Shown: positions 1 to 9,284, numbered from the stretch's first letter. The stretch: 64,000 bases of DNA from Anaerolineales bacterium (GCA_020851785.1 JADZCC010000079.1:1-64000), one strand, 5' to 3'. Notes: generated by a model from the letters alone, not told the origin. Translations and numbers: made by a program.

Positions 1-11
1 AATTAAATATT

Positions 12-136
12 CGCTCTTATCCAGAGAAGCTGAGGGACCGACCCTTTGAAGCTTCGGCAACCAGACGAAAGTTATGGTGCCAAATTCGGCAAATAAAAAT
101 AGCTTTGGCTATTTATTATCTGGAAGATGAGAGGAC
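12..136 (+). promoter_or_regulatory. SAM-I (S-box) riboswitch
   Basis: The 5' core GAGGGACCGACCCTTTGAAG followed by CGGCAACC and later TGGTGCCAA matches the S-box consensus. The closing P1 helix forms between CTCTTATC (14-21) and GATGAGAG (126-133), with one G-U pair. S-box aptamers bind S-adenosylmethionine and switch off sulfur or methionine genes by transcription termination. Here a terminator hairpin and then metY, metA and metY follow, so the unit is predicted to be off when SAM is abundant. Confidence 0.95.
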
Positions 137-147
137 GGTATAGTTAT

Positions 148-187
148 ATGCCTCTTCTTGTGCTTTCAGAAGAGGTATTTTGTTTAA
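148..187 (+). terminator. SAM riboswitch expression-platform terminator
   Basis: A perfect 8-bp stem CCTCTTCT (151-158) / AGAAGAGG (168-175), extended by flanking A-T pairs, is followed by TATTTTGTTT. It lies just after the SAM-I aptamer and upstream of the metY ribosome binding site, which is where an S-box expression platform would be. Confidence 0.85.
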
Positions 188-197
188 GCGCTTAAAC
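182..197. promoter_or_regulatory. Perfect 16-bp palindrome, possible operator
   Basis: GTTTAAGCGCTTAAAC is a perfect palindrome with a central CG, a layout seen in LacI-family operators. It overlaps the T tract of the riboswitch terminator, so it could also be a chance extension of that region. No regulator gene is nearby. Function is a guess. Confidence 0.25.
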
Positions 198-256
198 GAA
201 CCCTCTTCTGCCGGGCGGAATTTATTTAAAAAAATTTTCAAGAGGAGTCTCAGTTC

Positions 257-1546
257 ATGTCCACCATCAAAGATCGTCAATTAGGTTTCGCCACCCGCCA
301 GTTACACGCGGGCTATCAACCCGACCCGACCACGGGGAGCCGCGCTGTGCCGTTGTATCAGACGACCAGCTATCAGTTTCAGAATACCGAACATGCGGCC
401 AATTTGTTCGCGCTCAAAGAGTTGGGCAATATCTACACCCGTTTGATGAACCCGACCACCGACGTGTTGGAACAACGCATCGCTTCATTGGAAGGCGGCG
501 TAGCCGGGCTGGCCGCCAGTTCCGGCCATGCCGCGCAGGCACAGGCCATCTTCACCCTGTTGAGCGGCGGAGATCATATTGTCGCTTCATCTCATTTGTA
601 CGGCGGCACATACAACCAGTTCGCTTACACCCTGCCGAAGTTAGGCATCGAAGTGACCTTCGTTGACCCTACCGACCCGAAGAATTTTGAAGCGGCGATC
701 AAGCCGAACACCAAAATCATTTACGGCGAAACGCTGGGCAATCCCGATATTGCGGTCTTTCCGTTTGAAGAAGTGGCCGAGATCGCCAAAAAGCACAAGT
801 TGGTTTTGCTGATTGACAATACCTTTGCCACGCCCTATCTCTTCCGCCCGTTTGAATGGGGCGCGCACGTCATCACCCACTCCACCACCAAGTTCATCAC
901 CGGCAACGGCACGACCATCGGCGGCGTGATTGTGGACGGCGGCAATTATGACTGGAGCAACGGCAAGTTTGAAAACTTCAACACGCCCGATCCTTCCTAT
1001 CACGGCCTGGTCTATTCATCCCTGACGGGCGCAGGCTTGCCGCCTTTCGCCATCAAAGCCCGCGTGCACGTCCTGCGCGACATCGGCGCCTGCCAGGCTC
1101 CGTTCAACTCCTGGCAGACTCTGCTCGGCATTGAAACGCTCAACTTACGCATGGAACGCCACGTTCAAAACGCGCAGGCCGTTGCGGAATTTTTAGAGAA
1201 GCACCCCAAAGTGAGTTGGGTCACCTACCCGGGCTTGAAGAGTCACCGTGATTACGCGCGCGCCAAGAAATATTTCCCCAAAGGCGCAGGCGCGATCCTC
1301 GGCTTTGGCGTAAAGGGCGGGCTGGAAGCTGGCAAGAAATTCATCGAAAGCCTGCAACTCTTCAGCCACCTGGCCAACGTGGGCGATTCGCGCAGTTTGG
1401 CCATTCATCCCGCCAGCACCACGCACAGTCAGCTCAATGAAGAACAACAAACTTCGGCCGGCGTCAAACCGGATTTTGTCCGCCTGAGCATCGGCATCGA
1501 AGACGTGGACGACATCCTCTGGGATTTGGATCAAGCGTTGTCATAA
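257..1546 (+). CDS. metY: O-acetylhomoserine sulfhydrylase (first copy)
   Basis: This 429-residue PLP enzyme of the Cys/Met metabolism family should make homocysteine (or methionine) from O-acetylhomoserine and sulfide or a thiol. The N-terminal block with [15 protein letters not shown], the SSGHAAQ loop, YGGTYN and the PLP lysine in HSTTKF (Lys212) are all present, and the length is usual for the MetY type rather than the shorter MetB/MetC type. The start is supported by AGAGGAG about 10 bases upstream. It is the first gene after the SAM riboswitch and is followed by metA and a second metY. The two MetY copies are clearly similar along their length but not near-identical, so this is not a recent duplication. 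Confidence 0.93.
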   Translation: MSTIKDRQLGFATRQLHAGYQPDPTTGSRAVPLYQTTSYQFQNTEHAANLFALKELGNIYTRLMNPTTDVLEQRIASLEGGVAGLAASSGHAAQAQAIFTLLSGGDHIVASSHLYGGTYNQFAYTLPKLGIEVTFVDPTDPKNFEAAIKPNTKIIYGETLGNPDIAVFPFEEVAEIAKKHKLVLLIDNTFATPYLFRPFEWGAHVITHSTTKFITGNGTTIGGVIVDGGNYDWSNGKFENFNTPDPSYHGLVYSSLTGAGLPPFAIKARVHVLRDIGACQAPFNSWQTLLGIETLNLRMERHVQNAQAVAEFLEKHPKVSWVTYPGLKSHRDYARAKKYFPKGAGAILGFGVKGGLEAGKKFIESLQLFSHLANVGDSRSLAIHPASTTHSQLNEEQQTSAGVKPDFVRLSIGIEDVDDILWDLDQALS

Positions 1547-1552
1547 ATACTC

Positions 1553-1605
1553 GTTGGTTGAGTAGGGCTGAGCGCAAGTTGCGCTCAGCCCGTATCGAAA
1601 CCAAC
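1553..1605. repeat. Nested palindromic repeat, TCGATAC/GAGTAG type, copy 1
   Basis: Outer arms GTTGGTT / AACCAAC enclose unpaired GAGTAGG and CCGTATCGA, which in turn enclose a perfect 11-bp hairpin GCTGAGCGCAA / TTGCGCTCAGC. The same layout occurs at 1649-1695 and 44516-44536 with different but still complementary arms. It lies in the metY-metA spacer. Confidence 0.75.
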
Positions 1606-1648
1606 CGTTTACAAAAATACTCCCATAACCAGAGTTGTTTTGTTTGCC

Positions 1649-1695
1649 GGTGGTCTCGATACGGCGACAAAAAAATCGTCGCCTACTCGACCACC
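1649..1695. repeat. Nested palindromic repeat, TCGATAC/GAGTAG type, copy 2
   Basis: Arms GGTGGTC / GACCACC and an inner stem GGCGAC / GTCGCC flank the conserved unpaired TCGATAC and TACTC blocks. It is in the opposite orientation to the copy at 1553-1605, 43 bases away. Both lie in the spacer before metA and could fold in the metY-metA transcript. Confidence 0.75.
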
Positions 1696-1710
1696 GATTA
1701 TGGATATACC

Positions 1711-2646
1711 ATGCCTGTAAAAATCCCCAACACCCTCCCCGCCCGCGCCACGCTGGAGCAGGAAAACATCTTCATCATGGATGAAGACCGCGCCATTCAT
1801 CAGGATATTCGCGCCTTGCGCGTCGCCATCTTGAACCTGATGCCGACCAAGATCGCCACTGAAACCCAGCTCTTGCGCTTGCTTTCCAACTCCGCTTTGC
1901 AGGTGGAAGTGACGCTTTTACACACCGCCACGCACGAATCTAAAAACACGGCGGCGGAGCATTTACTGAATCATTACGTCACGTTTGAAGATATTCGCAG
2001 TGAGAAATACGACGGGCTGATCATCACCGGCGCGCCCGTGGAACAACTGCCCTTCAAGGAAGTGGATTACTGGAACGAACTCACCCAAATTTTGGATTGG
2101 GCCGACACCCACGTCGAATCCAATTTTTATATTTGTTGGGGAGCGCAAGCCGCCTTATATCATCGCTACGGCATTCCCAAATATGATTTACCGCAGAAGA
2201 TGTTCGGCGTGTTTGAGCATCGCACCCTGTCTTCGACCGAGAACCTGCTCCGCGGCTTCGACGATATTTTCTACGCCCCGCATTCGCGGCACACCGAAAT
2301 TCACAGCGCGGATCTTGCCAAAGTAAACGAGATTCAGCTTTTAGCGGAGTCAGACGCGGCGGGCGTGTACATCGCCGGCTCCAAAGACGGGCGGCATATC
2401 TTCGTCACCGGCCATTCGGAATACGATCCGCTGACGCTCAAAGGCGAATATGACCGCGACGTGAGCAAAGGCCTGCCCATTCACGTGCCGCAAAATTATT
2501 ATCCGAAGGACGACCCCAGCCAAACGCCCAACGTCCGCTGGCGCGGCCACGCCAACTTACTGTATTCCAACTGGTTGAACTACTACGTTTATCAAGCCAC
2601 CGCCTTTGACCTTAACGACGTCCCGCAAAAATTTAACGGTACCTAA
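1711..2646 (+). CDS. metA: Homoserine O-acetyltransferase (MetA family)
   Basis: This 311-residue enzyme activates homoserine by acylation. The start was set at 1711 because [10 protein letters not shown] matches the family N-terminus, and the in-frame stretch upstream is made of palindromic repeats. The catalytic Cys142 (ICWGAQ), His235 and Glu237 (GHSEYD) are all in place. Position 111 is Glu (GAPVE). In this family Glu at 111 marks acetyl-CoA users and Gly marks the succinyl-CoA users such as E. coli MetA, so acetyltransferase activity is predicted. That fits the flanking MetY genes, which use O-acetylhomoserine. It is 12 bases from the next gene. Automated pipelines may label it succinyltransferase. 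Confidence 0.93.
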   Translation: MPVKIPNTLPARATLEQENIFIMDEDRAIHQDIRALRVAILNLMPTKIATETQLLRLLSNSALQVEVTLLHTATHESKNTAAEHLLNHYVTFEDIRSEKYDGLIITGAPVEQLPFKEVDYWNELTQILDWADTHVESNFYICWGAQAALYHRYGIPKYDLPQKMFGVFEHRTLSSTENLLRGFDDIFYAPHSRHTEIHSADLAKVNEIQLLAESDAAGVYIAGSKDGRHIFVTGHSEYDPLTLKGEYDRDVSKGLPIHVPQNYYPKDDPSQTPNVRWRGHANLLYSNWLNYYVYQATAFDLNDVPQKFNGT

Positions 2647-2658
2647 AACGGAGTTCCA

Positions 2659-3945
2659 ATGAACAACGCCTCCCGCCAATTTGGCTTTAACACTCGTCAA
2701 TTGCACGACGGCTATTCGCCCGACCCAACCACCGGCAGTCGCGCTGTTCCCATCTACCAAACCTCCGCCTATGATTTGCAAAGCGCCGAACGCGCCGCGC
2801 GCCTCTTTGCCTTGCAGGAAGAAGGCAACATTTATACGCGCATTTCCAACCCCACCACCAACGTCTTTGAGCGGCGCGTGGCCAGCCTCGAAGGCGGGGT
2901 TGGCGCGCTGGAAGTGAGTTCCGGCCATGCCGCGCAAGCCGCGGCCATCCTCACCATCTGTCAGGCGGGCGACCATATCGTCTCCACCGCGACGCTGTAT
3001 GGCGGCACTGTCACACAGTTCAAACACACCTTTCCACGTTTGGGCATTCAGGTCACATTGGTGGACCCCACCCACCCGGAAAATTTCCGCAACGCCATTC
3101 AACCCAACACCAAAATCATTTACGGCGAAACGCTGAGCAACCCGCTGGTCAACGTCTTTCCATTTGAAGAAGTTTCCAAGATCGCGCAGGAATTCGGCAT
3201 TCCGTTGATGATTGACAACACCTTCGCCACGCCGTATCTCTGTCGCCCCTTTGAATGGGGCGCGGATATCGTCACGCATTCCACCACCAAATTCATTGGC
3301 GGGCATGGCACAACGCTTGGCGGCATCATCGTCGATAAGGGAAAATTCAACTGGAGCAAAAGCGGGCGCTTCAAAAACTTCACCGAACCAGACGCCGCCT
3401 ATCACAACGTGAGCTACGCGGAAGATTTTGGGCCGCTGGCCTTCATCTCCAAAGCCCGCGCCGGTATCTTGCGGGACTTCGGCATGTGTCAGCAACCCAT
3501 CGCTTCATGGCAACTTTTACAAGGGCTGGAAACCTTATCCCTGCGCATGGATCGTCATGTTAAAAACGCCCAGCGTGTCGCTGAGTTTTTAGCAACGCAT
3601 TCCAAAGTTCAATGGGTAACTTATTCCGGCTTACCTAATCACCCCGACCATACCAGAGCAAAAAAATATTTACCCAAAGGTTCAGGCGCGATGTTGGGGT
3701 TTGGAATCCAAGGCGGCAAAACCGCCGGCGCAACATTCATCAACCGCCTGCAACTCTTTAGCCATGTCGCCAACCTCGGCGACACCAAATCGCTGGCCAT
3801 TCACCCGGCCAGTTCCACGCATTCGCAACTTTCTGAAGCAGAGCAAAGGGCCGCAGGCGTCAGCCCGGATTTTATCCGCCTTAGCGTGGGGCTGGAAGAC
3901 ATCGAAGACATCCTCTGGGATTTAGACAATGCGCTCAGCGCTTAA
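2659..3945 (+). CDS. metY: O-acetylhomoserine sulfhydrylase (second copy)
   Basis: This is a 428-residue paralogue of the first MetY, sharing the same block order and the PLP lysine at Lys211 (HSTTKF). It starts 12 bases after metA with GGAG in ACGGAGTTCCAATG, so it is translated from the same SAM-controlled transcript. Differences are spread evenly, including a distinct 240-270 segment. One copy may prefer sulfide and the other methanethiol or another acceptor, which the sequence does not decide. Its 3' end overlaps the convergent lysK gene by 24 bases. Confidence 0.92.
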   Translation: MNNASRQFGFNTRQLHDGYSPDPTTGSRAVPIYQTSAYDLQSAERAARLFALQEEGNIYTRISNPTTNVFERRVASLEGGVGALEVSSGHAAQAAAILTICQAGDHIVSTATLYGGTVTQFKHTFPRLGIQVTLVDPTHPENFRNAIQPNTKIIYGETLSNPLVNVFPFEEVSKIAQEFGIPLMIDNTFATPYLCRPFEWGADIVTHSTTKFIGGHGTTLGGIIVDKGKFNWSKSGRFKNFTEPDAAYHNVSYAEDFGPLAFISKARAGILRDFGMCQQPIASWQLLQGLETLSLRMDRHVKNAQRVAEFLATHSKVQWVTYSGLPNHPDHTRAKKYLPKGSGAMLGFGIQGGKTAGATFINRLQLFSHVANLGDTKSLAIHPASSTHSQLSEAEQRAAGVSPDFIRLSVGLEDIEDILWDLDNALSA

Positions 3946-5001
3946 TTTCTTCAACGCCTCGCTCAACACTTTCACCGATTTTTTATACTCTTCCAACTCA
4001 ATATGTTCGTTCGGCGTGTGATCCAAACTTGAATCGCCTGGACCATACACCACGGCGGGACATTGCCACACGGGCGCGACGATGTTCAAATCTGCAGTCC
4101 CCGTTTTGTAGACGAAGCGCGGCTCTCCGCCCTGCGACCTGATTCCGCTTAAGAAGCTTCGTACCAGCGGAGTGTTTTTCTCACATCCCCAGGCGTGGAT
4201 GGCAAAGCCGATCCGTTCCAAGTGACAGTCACCCACAATTTCATCTAGCTTTGCATACCAATCCTCTGGCGCAACCTCCACAGGCAAGCGGACGCCGACT
4301 CTCAACGTTGCGCGTTGCTCAAACCCATCTTGACTCGAATCCACGCCGCGCAGAGTCAATAGCAATTGGTCAAAGACTCGTTTTTTATCTTCATTGAATC
4401 CGTTCACATAGGCTTTGATTTTCAACCAAACGTCCACAGCCGCTTCCGCCGCCGTTTCTTCGCCGCTGGCGGTGTGCATCTGTTCGCGGGTGACGATCAC
4501 GTTTGCCCACGCGCTTCCTTTATATCCCAAAGCGATTCGATCCCAATGATTCGGCTCGCCGATAATCGCAAAGTCTGGCTGATATTGATTGACGACAAAA
4601 CGCGCGCCTTCAGAATCACGCTCTTCTTCCACTGCCCCAATCACCACAAACTGCCAATCTTCCCTTACTCCAACATTCGCAACCGCATCCACAAAACATG
4701 CCAACGGACCTTTCGCATCCACCGCGCCGCGCCCATACAATAGTTCCCCTCTCCTCTCAGGAGAGGGGTTAGGGGTGAGGTGAACAGAAATTTCGCCAGG
4801 CACCGTGTCAATGTGACCAAGCAGAACAACTTGTTTCTCGCCTTTCCCTATCACTCCAACTGCATTGCCCGCTTCATCTATAAACGCCTCATCATAGCCC
4901 AGCGACTTCATCCGCTCGACCAGCCATTCCACCGCCCCCCGCTCGCTCCCCGACGGGCTATATTGCGAAACTAACCCAACCAACGTATCAAAGTCACTCA
5001 T
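3922..5001 (-). CDS. lysK: LysW-amino acid hydrolase, M20 family (LysK/ArgE-like)
   Basis: This metal-dependent amidohydrolase of 359 residues should release the finished amino acid (ornithine or lysine) from the LysW carrier. The metal-site motifs are GHIDTVPG (His63, Asp65), GRGAVDAKG (Asp95), the GAVEEE pair and a C-terminal DHTPNEH. It is the last gene of the minus-strand argG-to-lysK operon. Residues of about 74-86 (HLTPNPSPERRGE) are encoded by a palindromic repeat inserted in frame just before the catalytic Asp loop, in what is normally a surface turn. Its tail overlaps convergent metY by 24 bases. It is assigned to LysK rather than plain ArgE because lysW and lysX lie in the same operon. 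Confidence 0.9.
   Translation of the reverse strand: MSDFDTLVGLVSQYSPSGSERGAVEWLVERMKSLGYDEAFIDEAGNAVGVIGKGEKQVVLLGHIDTVPGEISVHLTPNPSPERRGELLYGRGAVDAKGPLACFVDAVANVGVREDWQFVVIGAVEEERDSEGARFVVNQYQPDFAIIGEPNHWDRIALGYKGSAWANVIVTREQMHTASGEETAAEAAVDVWLKIKAYVNGFNEDKKRVFDQLLLTLRGVDSSQDGFEQRATLRVGVRLPVEVAPEDWYAKLDEIVGDCHLERIGFAIHAWGCEKNTPLVRSFLSGIRSQGGEPRFVYKTGTADLNIVAPVWQCPAVVYGPGDSSLDHTPNEHIELEEYKKSVKVLSEALKKLSAERIV
4744..4782. repeat. Palindromic repeat inserted in lysK coding sequence
   Basis: CCCCTCTCC-TCTCA-GGAGAGGGG followed by TTAGGGGTGAGG is a palindromic element of the CTCACCCCTAACCCC type. It is read through in frame in lysK. Related units sit in argH (11424-11476) and between genes at 27510-27582. 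Confidence 0.85.
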
Positions 5002-5021
5002 CTATTTCACCAATTAATCTG

Positions 5022-5160
5022 TAAACGGACTCTAAAACGGATTCACGGATAGGAGCGGACTTATCCGTTTTTGTCCGTGAGTCCGTGATAAAGTCCGTTT
5101 ACTAATCCGCTTGTCCGCTTTTATCCGTTACCTTCCGTTATTCCGTGACAAAGTCCGTTG
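5022..5160. repeat. Degenerate TCCGT short-repeat tract, inverted halves
   Basis: The lysK-lysJ junction is built of units AAACGGAC, AAACGGATTCACGGATA, then their complements TATCCGTTTTTGTCCGTGA, AAAGTCCGTTT and so on, so the two halves can fold back. The tract reaches into lysJ and provides its last seven or so codons and the stop. A related tract lies at 9285-9382. Confidence 0.75.
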
Positions 5161-6316
5161 ATAGAATTTCCGTCAGCGCATCCACCAAATGATCCAACTG
5201 CTCGTAGGTAATCACCAGCGGCGGCAACAAACGGATGACCGTCATCCCCGCATTCAGCGCGATGATGTTCGCTTCTTGCAAAGCCTTGATATACGGCACG
5301 ACCTTTTGCTTCATCTCAATCCCCACCATCAAGCCCAGCCCGCGCACCTCGCGGATGTTCGGCGATTGAATCGCCTTCAATTTCTCCATCAGGTACTTCC
5401 CCTTCGCTTCGGCTTGACCCGCCAAATCTTCTTCTTGAATCACATCCAGCGCCGCGTTTGCCGCCGCGCACGAAAGCGGATTTCCACCAAAGGTGGAGCC
5501 ATGTACGCCTGGCGTTAAGTTCTTCACATTTTTTCCAATCAACACCGCGCCCATCGGCACGCCGCCCGCCAACGACTTGGCGCAACACAACAAATCGGGC
5601 GTGATGCCAAAATGCTCAATGGCGAAAAATTTTCCCGTGCGCCCAAAGCCTGTTTGAATTTCATCCACAATCAGCAACGCGCCGCGCTCGTCGCAAATCC
5701 TGCGCGCCGCTTGCACATACGCAACATTTGCAGGGTACACGCCGCCTTCGCCTTGCACCACTTCCAAAATCACCGCCGCAGTTTCTTCATTGACCGCTTT
5801 TTCCAGCGCTTCGATGTTGTTATAAGCCACATGACTAAAGCCAGGCACGAGCGGCTCAAAGCCTTCGCGATATTTTTTGTTATACGTCGCGGATAACGAG
5901 CCGTACGTTCGCCCGTGAAATGCGCGCATCGCCGCGACGATATTTTTTCGTCCCGTTGAAATGCGCGAAAACTTGAACGCCGCCTCCACCGATTCCGTTC
6001 CAGAGTTGCACAAAAAGACTCGCTCCAAGCCAGGAACCAACGCGGTAATTTTTTTCATCAAGGTTGCGCGTTGGTCGTTCGGAAACGACTCAAACAAAGT
6101 AATCAGCGTGTTTGCCTGCTTATAGAGCGCCTCCGCAACCTTCGGGTGCGCGTGACCGAGATTCGCCACGCCATGCCCCGACGAGCAATCCAAATATTCT
6201 TTTCCATCCGCGTCAAACAACGACGCGCCTTGTCCGCGCACAATCACTAAAGATTGTTTCGCGTATGTCCCCGATGTGTGTTTATTTTCAATTTCAAGGA
6301 TTTCGTTTGCGTTCAT
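5138..6316 (-). CDS. lysJ: LysW-semialdehyde aminotransferase (LysJ/ArgD-like)
   Basis: This class III PLP aminotransferase of 392 residues should transaminate the LysW-bound semialdehyde (glutamate or aminoadipate derived), with glutamate as donor. Motifs include the SSGHGVANLGH N-terminal block, NSGTESVEAA, the VDEIQTGFGRTG Asp block and the PLP lysine Lys247 in CCAKSLAGG. Its ATG overlaps the lysZ stop by four bases (ATGA), indicating translational coupling. The last residues (TDFVTE) and the stop are written by a short-repeat tract, so the C-terminus is probably variable between relatives. Confidence 0.9.
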   Translation of the reverse strand: MNANEILEIENKHTSGTYAKQSLVIVRGQGASLFDADGKEYLDCSSGHGVANLGHAHPKVAEALYKQANTLITLFESFPNDQRATLMKKITALVPGLERVFLCNSGTESVEAAFKFSRISTGRKNIVAAMRAFHGRTYGSLSATYNKKYREGFEPLVPGFSHVAYNNIEALEKAVNEETAAVILEVVQGEGGVYPANVAYVQAARRICDERGALLIVDEIQTGFGRTGKFFAIEHFGITPDLLCCAKSLAGGVPMGAVLIGKNVKNLTPGVHGSTFGGNPLSCAAANAALDVIQEEDLAGQAEAKGKYLMEKLKAIQSPNIREVRGLGLMVGIEMKQKVVPYIKALQEANIIALNAGMTVIRLLPPLVITYEQLDHLVDALTEILSTDFVTE

Positions 6317-7134
6317 TGAATCACTGTTCCATTTCCTGCCAAAGCATTTGAAATTGGATTTTGTATGCGCCCGTCCGCGATGATGACGCGACTCACGCCG
6401 CCTTTGAGGGCTTCTTCGGCGCCTAAAACTTTTTTCTTCATGCGACCTTGCGCCGCTTCGCTCGCCGCCGAAAGTTGACTCTGCGGCAGTTGCCGAATGA
6501 GCGTTGACTCATCTGGGAAATTTTTCATCAGCCCAGGCACTGCCGTGAGCAACAGCAGTGTCTCCGCCTTCAGCGCGGATGCCGCCATCGCCGCCGCGCG
6601 ATCCGCATCCACGTTCAACGCCTCCCCTTTTTCACTGACCGCCACGGGCGCAATCACGGGCAGATAACCAGCGTTCAACAACATAAACAACAATTCGGTA
6701 TTAATCGTTTCGATCTTGCCCGTGTAATCGTCGCGGATAATTTTGCGCTTGCCGTTTTCCACGCTCTGCACGGATTCTTTGCGCGTCGCTTGCATTAACT
6801 TGCCATCCAGCCCGCACAGCCCAAACGCGTTGACTCCCAACATTTGCAATTGTTCCGTCAACAACGAATTGACTTTGCCATTCACCGCCATCAAAAAAAT
6901 TTCAAGCGTTTTCCGATCCGTATAGCGCGACGTATATCCCGAAGGCGAAGTAATCATCTTCGGCGGAGCGCCCAGCCCTTCGCCCAGCGCGTTCGCTTCC
7001 GCAGAACCGCCATGCACAAAGACCAGCCGCCTGCCTTGTGACAATAACTCTTTCGCATCGGCGCATATCGCGGAAAAATCCACGCCTTCCGTGCCACCGA
7101 GTTTTACAACTGTAATTGAAGTCTGCTCAGTCAT
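6313..7134 (-). CDS. lysZ: LysW-aminoadipate/glutamate kinase (LysZ/ArgB-like)
   Basis: This amino acid kinase of 273 residues should phosphorylate the side-chain carboxylate of the LysW-bound substrate. The N-terminal VVKLGGTEG nucleotide loop, the FVHGGSAEAN glycine-rich segment (residues about 38-48), NVDADRAA and the LLLLTAVPGLM block are typical of the ArgB/LysZ family. The substrate loop with TSRYTDRKTLEIF is LysZ-like. It sits between lysY and lysJ and overlaps lysJ by ATGA. Upstream, 82 bases of AT-rich short repeats separate it from lysY. Confidence 0.9.
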   Translation of the reverse strand: MTEQTSITVVKLGGTEGVDFSAICADAKELLSQGRRLVFVHGGSAEANALGEGLGAPPKMITSPSGYTSRYTDRKTLEIFLMAVNGKVNSLLTEQLQMLGVNAFGLCGLDGKLMQATRKESVQSVENGKRKIIRDDYTGKIETINTELLFMLLNAGYLPVIAPVAVSEKGEALNVDADRAAAMAASALKAETLLLLTAVPGLMKNFPDESTLIRQLPQSQLSAASEAAQGRMKKKVLGAEEALKGGVSRVIIADGRIQNPISNALAGNGTVIQ

Positions 7135-7149
7135 GATGTCCTATTCCAA

Positions 7150-7212
7150 AACGATATACGATATTTGATAATTTGACAATTTGATTCTCGAGTATCGAAT
7201 ATCGAGTATCGA
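7150..7212. repeat. Short degenerate tandem repeat, lysZ-lysY spacer
   Basis: The spacer is made of repeated ACGATAT, AATTTGACAATTTGAT and TCGAGTATCGAATATCGAGTA-type units, with no coding frame and no clear promoter. Neighbouring operon junctions have tracts of the same style but with other unit sequences. Confidence 0.6.
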
Positions 7213-7216
7213 ATCT

Positions 7217-8260
7217 CTAAATCGGATGCAATCCCATAAATTCCAAGCCAAGCGTCTCATCCCAGCCCAGCATCAAGTTCATGCACTGCACCGCCGAGCC
7301 AGAAGCGCCTTTCATCAAGTTATCAATCGCGCACAGCGCCACAACATGACCACTGCTTTCGTCCAATTCAAAGCCCAAATCTGCATAGTTGGAGCCAGCC
7401 AAAATCTTCGGTTCGGGCACGCGATAAATGCCGCGCTGTTCCTTAACCACGCGAATGAATGGGTTTTCGTTGGCAACCGCTCTGTAGGCTTTCCACAAAT
7501 CTTTCGTCGCCGTACCAGCCTTCACCTTAGCATGAGCCGTCGCTAAAACGCCGCGCACCAAATCCACCGCAGTCATCGTCAACGAAATGCGCGAAGCGTC
7601 CACGCCCATCTCCTGAATCACCTCCGCCGTATGGCGATGCCCAAACGCCGAAAACGTGCGGATGACGTTTGCGCGTTCCGCATGAAGCGAACCAGAGTTG
7701 CCCTCCGCGCCGCCCTCCGACGAGCCGACTTTAATTTCAAGGATGATTGGGGATGACGTATCCAGCAAACCCGCTTTGACCAACGGAAGCAGAGCCAGAT
7801 TGCTGGCGGTGGCGTTGCATCCCACGCCGCTGATGTAATTTGCGCTCGCCATTTCCGCGCGATGCAATTCAGGCAGACCATACACAAATTTATTCAACCA
7901 TTCGGGCGCGGCATGTTTTTCACCATACCACTGCTCGTAAAAATTTTCGTCGCGCAAACGGAAATCCGCCGAGAGGTCAATAATTTTTGTGCCAAGTTTT
8001 GCAAAGGCTTCAATATTCTTCTGCGCCTGCCCATGCGGTTGCGCCAAAAACAAAACGTCCACAGGCTCCAGTTGAGAAGGATCGCTGAATTTCAACTGCG
8101 TCCGCTTTCGCAGATTGGGATGCGTCTGATACACATACTCGCCCACCCGCGAACGCGAAGTGGCTTGCTTGATTTCAACTTTCGGATGATTTAATAGTAG
8201 CCGTAATAACTCGCCGCCGCCGTACCCCGAACCGCCGATAATGGACACACTCGTCATCAA
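7217..8260 (-). CDS. lysY: LysW-acyl phosphate reductase (LysY/ArgC-like)
   Basis: This NADPH-dependent reductase of 347 residues should convert the LysW-bound acyl phosphate into the semialdehyde. The N-terminal Rossmann motif is IIGGSGYGGGELLR. The catalytic Cys148 is in SGVGCNATASN, and FSAFGHRHTAE carries the conserved His. AAGGAG lies nine to ten bases before the start. It follows argF by 36 bases in the operon. ArgC and LysY are hard to separate by eye, and the assignment relies on the lysW-lysX context. Confidence 0.9.
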   Translation of the reverse strand: MMTSVSIIGGSGYGGGELLRLLLNHPKVEIKQATSRSRVGEYVYQTHPNLRKRTQLKFSDPSQLEPVDVLFLAQPHGQAQKNIEAFAKLGTKIIDLSADFRLRDENFYEQWYGEKHAAPEWLNKFVYGLPELHRAEMASANYISGVGCNATASNLALLPLVKAGLLDTSSPIILEIKVGSSEGGAEGNSGSLHAERANVIRTFSAFGHRHTAEVIQEMGVDASRISLTMTAVDLVRGVLATAHAKVKAGTATKDLWKAYRAVANENPFIRVVKEQRGIYRVPEPKILAGSNYADLGFELDESSGHVVALCAIDNLMKGASGSAVQCMNLMLGWDETLGLEFMGLHPI

Positions 8261-8296
8261 TCCTTGCTCCTTATAAATTAGTTTTCATCAGCATTG

Positions 8297-9268
8297 TTAC
8301 GCCGCTCCAAACAGTCGCGCCAAAATTGCCTTCTGCGCGTGCAAGCGATTGTGCGCCTGCGGAAAAATCACGGATTGCAAACCATCCGCCACTTCATCGG
8401 TCAATTCGTGATTGCGATGCGCGGGCAAACAGTGCATCACAATTGCATCCTGCTCCGCCTCGCTCACTAGCTGATGATTGACCTGATACCCTGCAAACGC
8501 TTGCTCGCGTTTAGCGGATTCTTCCTCCTGTCCCATGCTGGTCCAGGTATCCGTATAGATTACGTTCGCGCCCTGCACCGCCTCATGCGGATTCGTCTGC
8601 TGGGAAATTTTCGCATCCGTTTCAAACGCAATCTGCTTTGCGGATTCAATTGCCTCCGCCGACATTTCATACCCAATCGGATTCGCAATCGTAAAATCCC
8701 AACCGAGCTTCGCGCAAATGTGCATCAACGAAACCGCTACATTATTTCCATCGCCAACGTATGCAACTTTCAAACGGTTGACTTTACCAAACTTTTCCTG
8801 AATTGTTAATGCATCTGCCAGCGCCTGACATGGATGGTTGTAATCGCTCAATCCGTTGATGACGGGCACGGACGACCATTTTGCCAACTCCAAAATATGC
8901 TCGTGATCAAAGACGCGCGCCATAATCCCCTGCACATAGCCCGATAACACCCGCGCCACATCCGCAATGGATTCACGCTGACCAAGCCCAATCTCCGCAG
9001 GCGAAAGATACATAGCGTGACCGCCCAAATGTTGCATCGCCATTTCAAACGAAACGCGCGTCCGCAAACTTGGTTTTTGAAAGACCATCGCCAACGCCTT
9101 GCCCTTCAACAAAGGCGCGTTCCCGCCGTTGAAATATTCCTTCTTCAAAGCGGTCGCCAGCTCCAACAAATCCTGAATCTCCTCCGCAGAAAAATCGGCG
9201 ATCTGCAAAAAATCCTTTTTCATCATCAACTTCGGGCTAACCGCCACCTGCATCGCTTGAACATCCAT
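8297..9268 (-). CDS. argF: Ornithine carbamoyltransferase
   Basis: This enzyme makes citrulline from ornithine and carbamoyl phosphate. The carbamoyl-phosphate motif is SLRTRVSFE, the HPCQ motif is in [10 protein letters not shown], and HCLP occurs in [11 protein letters not shown] near the C-terminus. The start was put at 9268 because GGAG lies five bases upstream. Starts at 9283 or 9226 are possible, and the common family N-terminus would begin near [12 protein letters not shown], so about 15 residues are an unusual extension. Its position inside the LysW gene set, between lysX and lysY, is the best evidence that the carrier pathway here feeds ornithine and arginine. Confidence 0.93.
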   Translation of the reverse strand: MDVQAMQVAVSPKLMMKKDFLQIADFSAEEIQDLLELATALKKEYFNGGNAPLLKGKALAMVFQKPSLRTRVSFEMAMQHLGGHAMYLSPAEIGLGQRESIADVARVLSGYVQGIMARVFDHEHILELAKWSSVPVINGLSDYNHPCQALADALTIQEKFGKVNRLKVAYVGDGNNVAVSLMHICAKLGWDFTIANPIGYEMSAEAIESAKQIAFETDAKISQQTNPHEAVQGANVIYTDTWTSMGQEEESAKREQAFAGYQVNHQLVSEAEQDAIVMHCLPAHRNHELTDEVADGLQSVIFPQAHNRLHAQKAILARLFGAA

Positions 9269-9284
9269 CATTGCTCCAATCATC

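Noticed and set aside
1558..1710. N-terminal 51-residue extension of MetA
   Set aside because: It is encoded by two palindromic repeats, and the family N-terminus starts exactly at 1711.
2557..3495. Long minus-strand open frame inside metY copy 2
   Set aside because: It mirrors a well-supported MetY gene in another frame and has a low-complexity Gly/Val/Ala-rich product without any family motif. High-GC coding sequence produces such frames.
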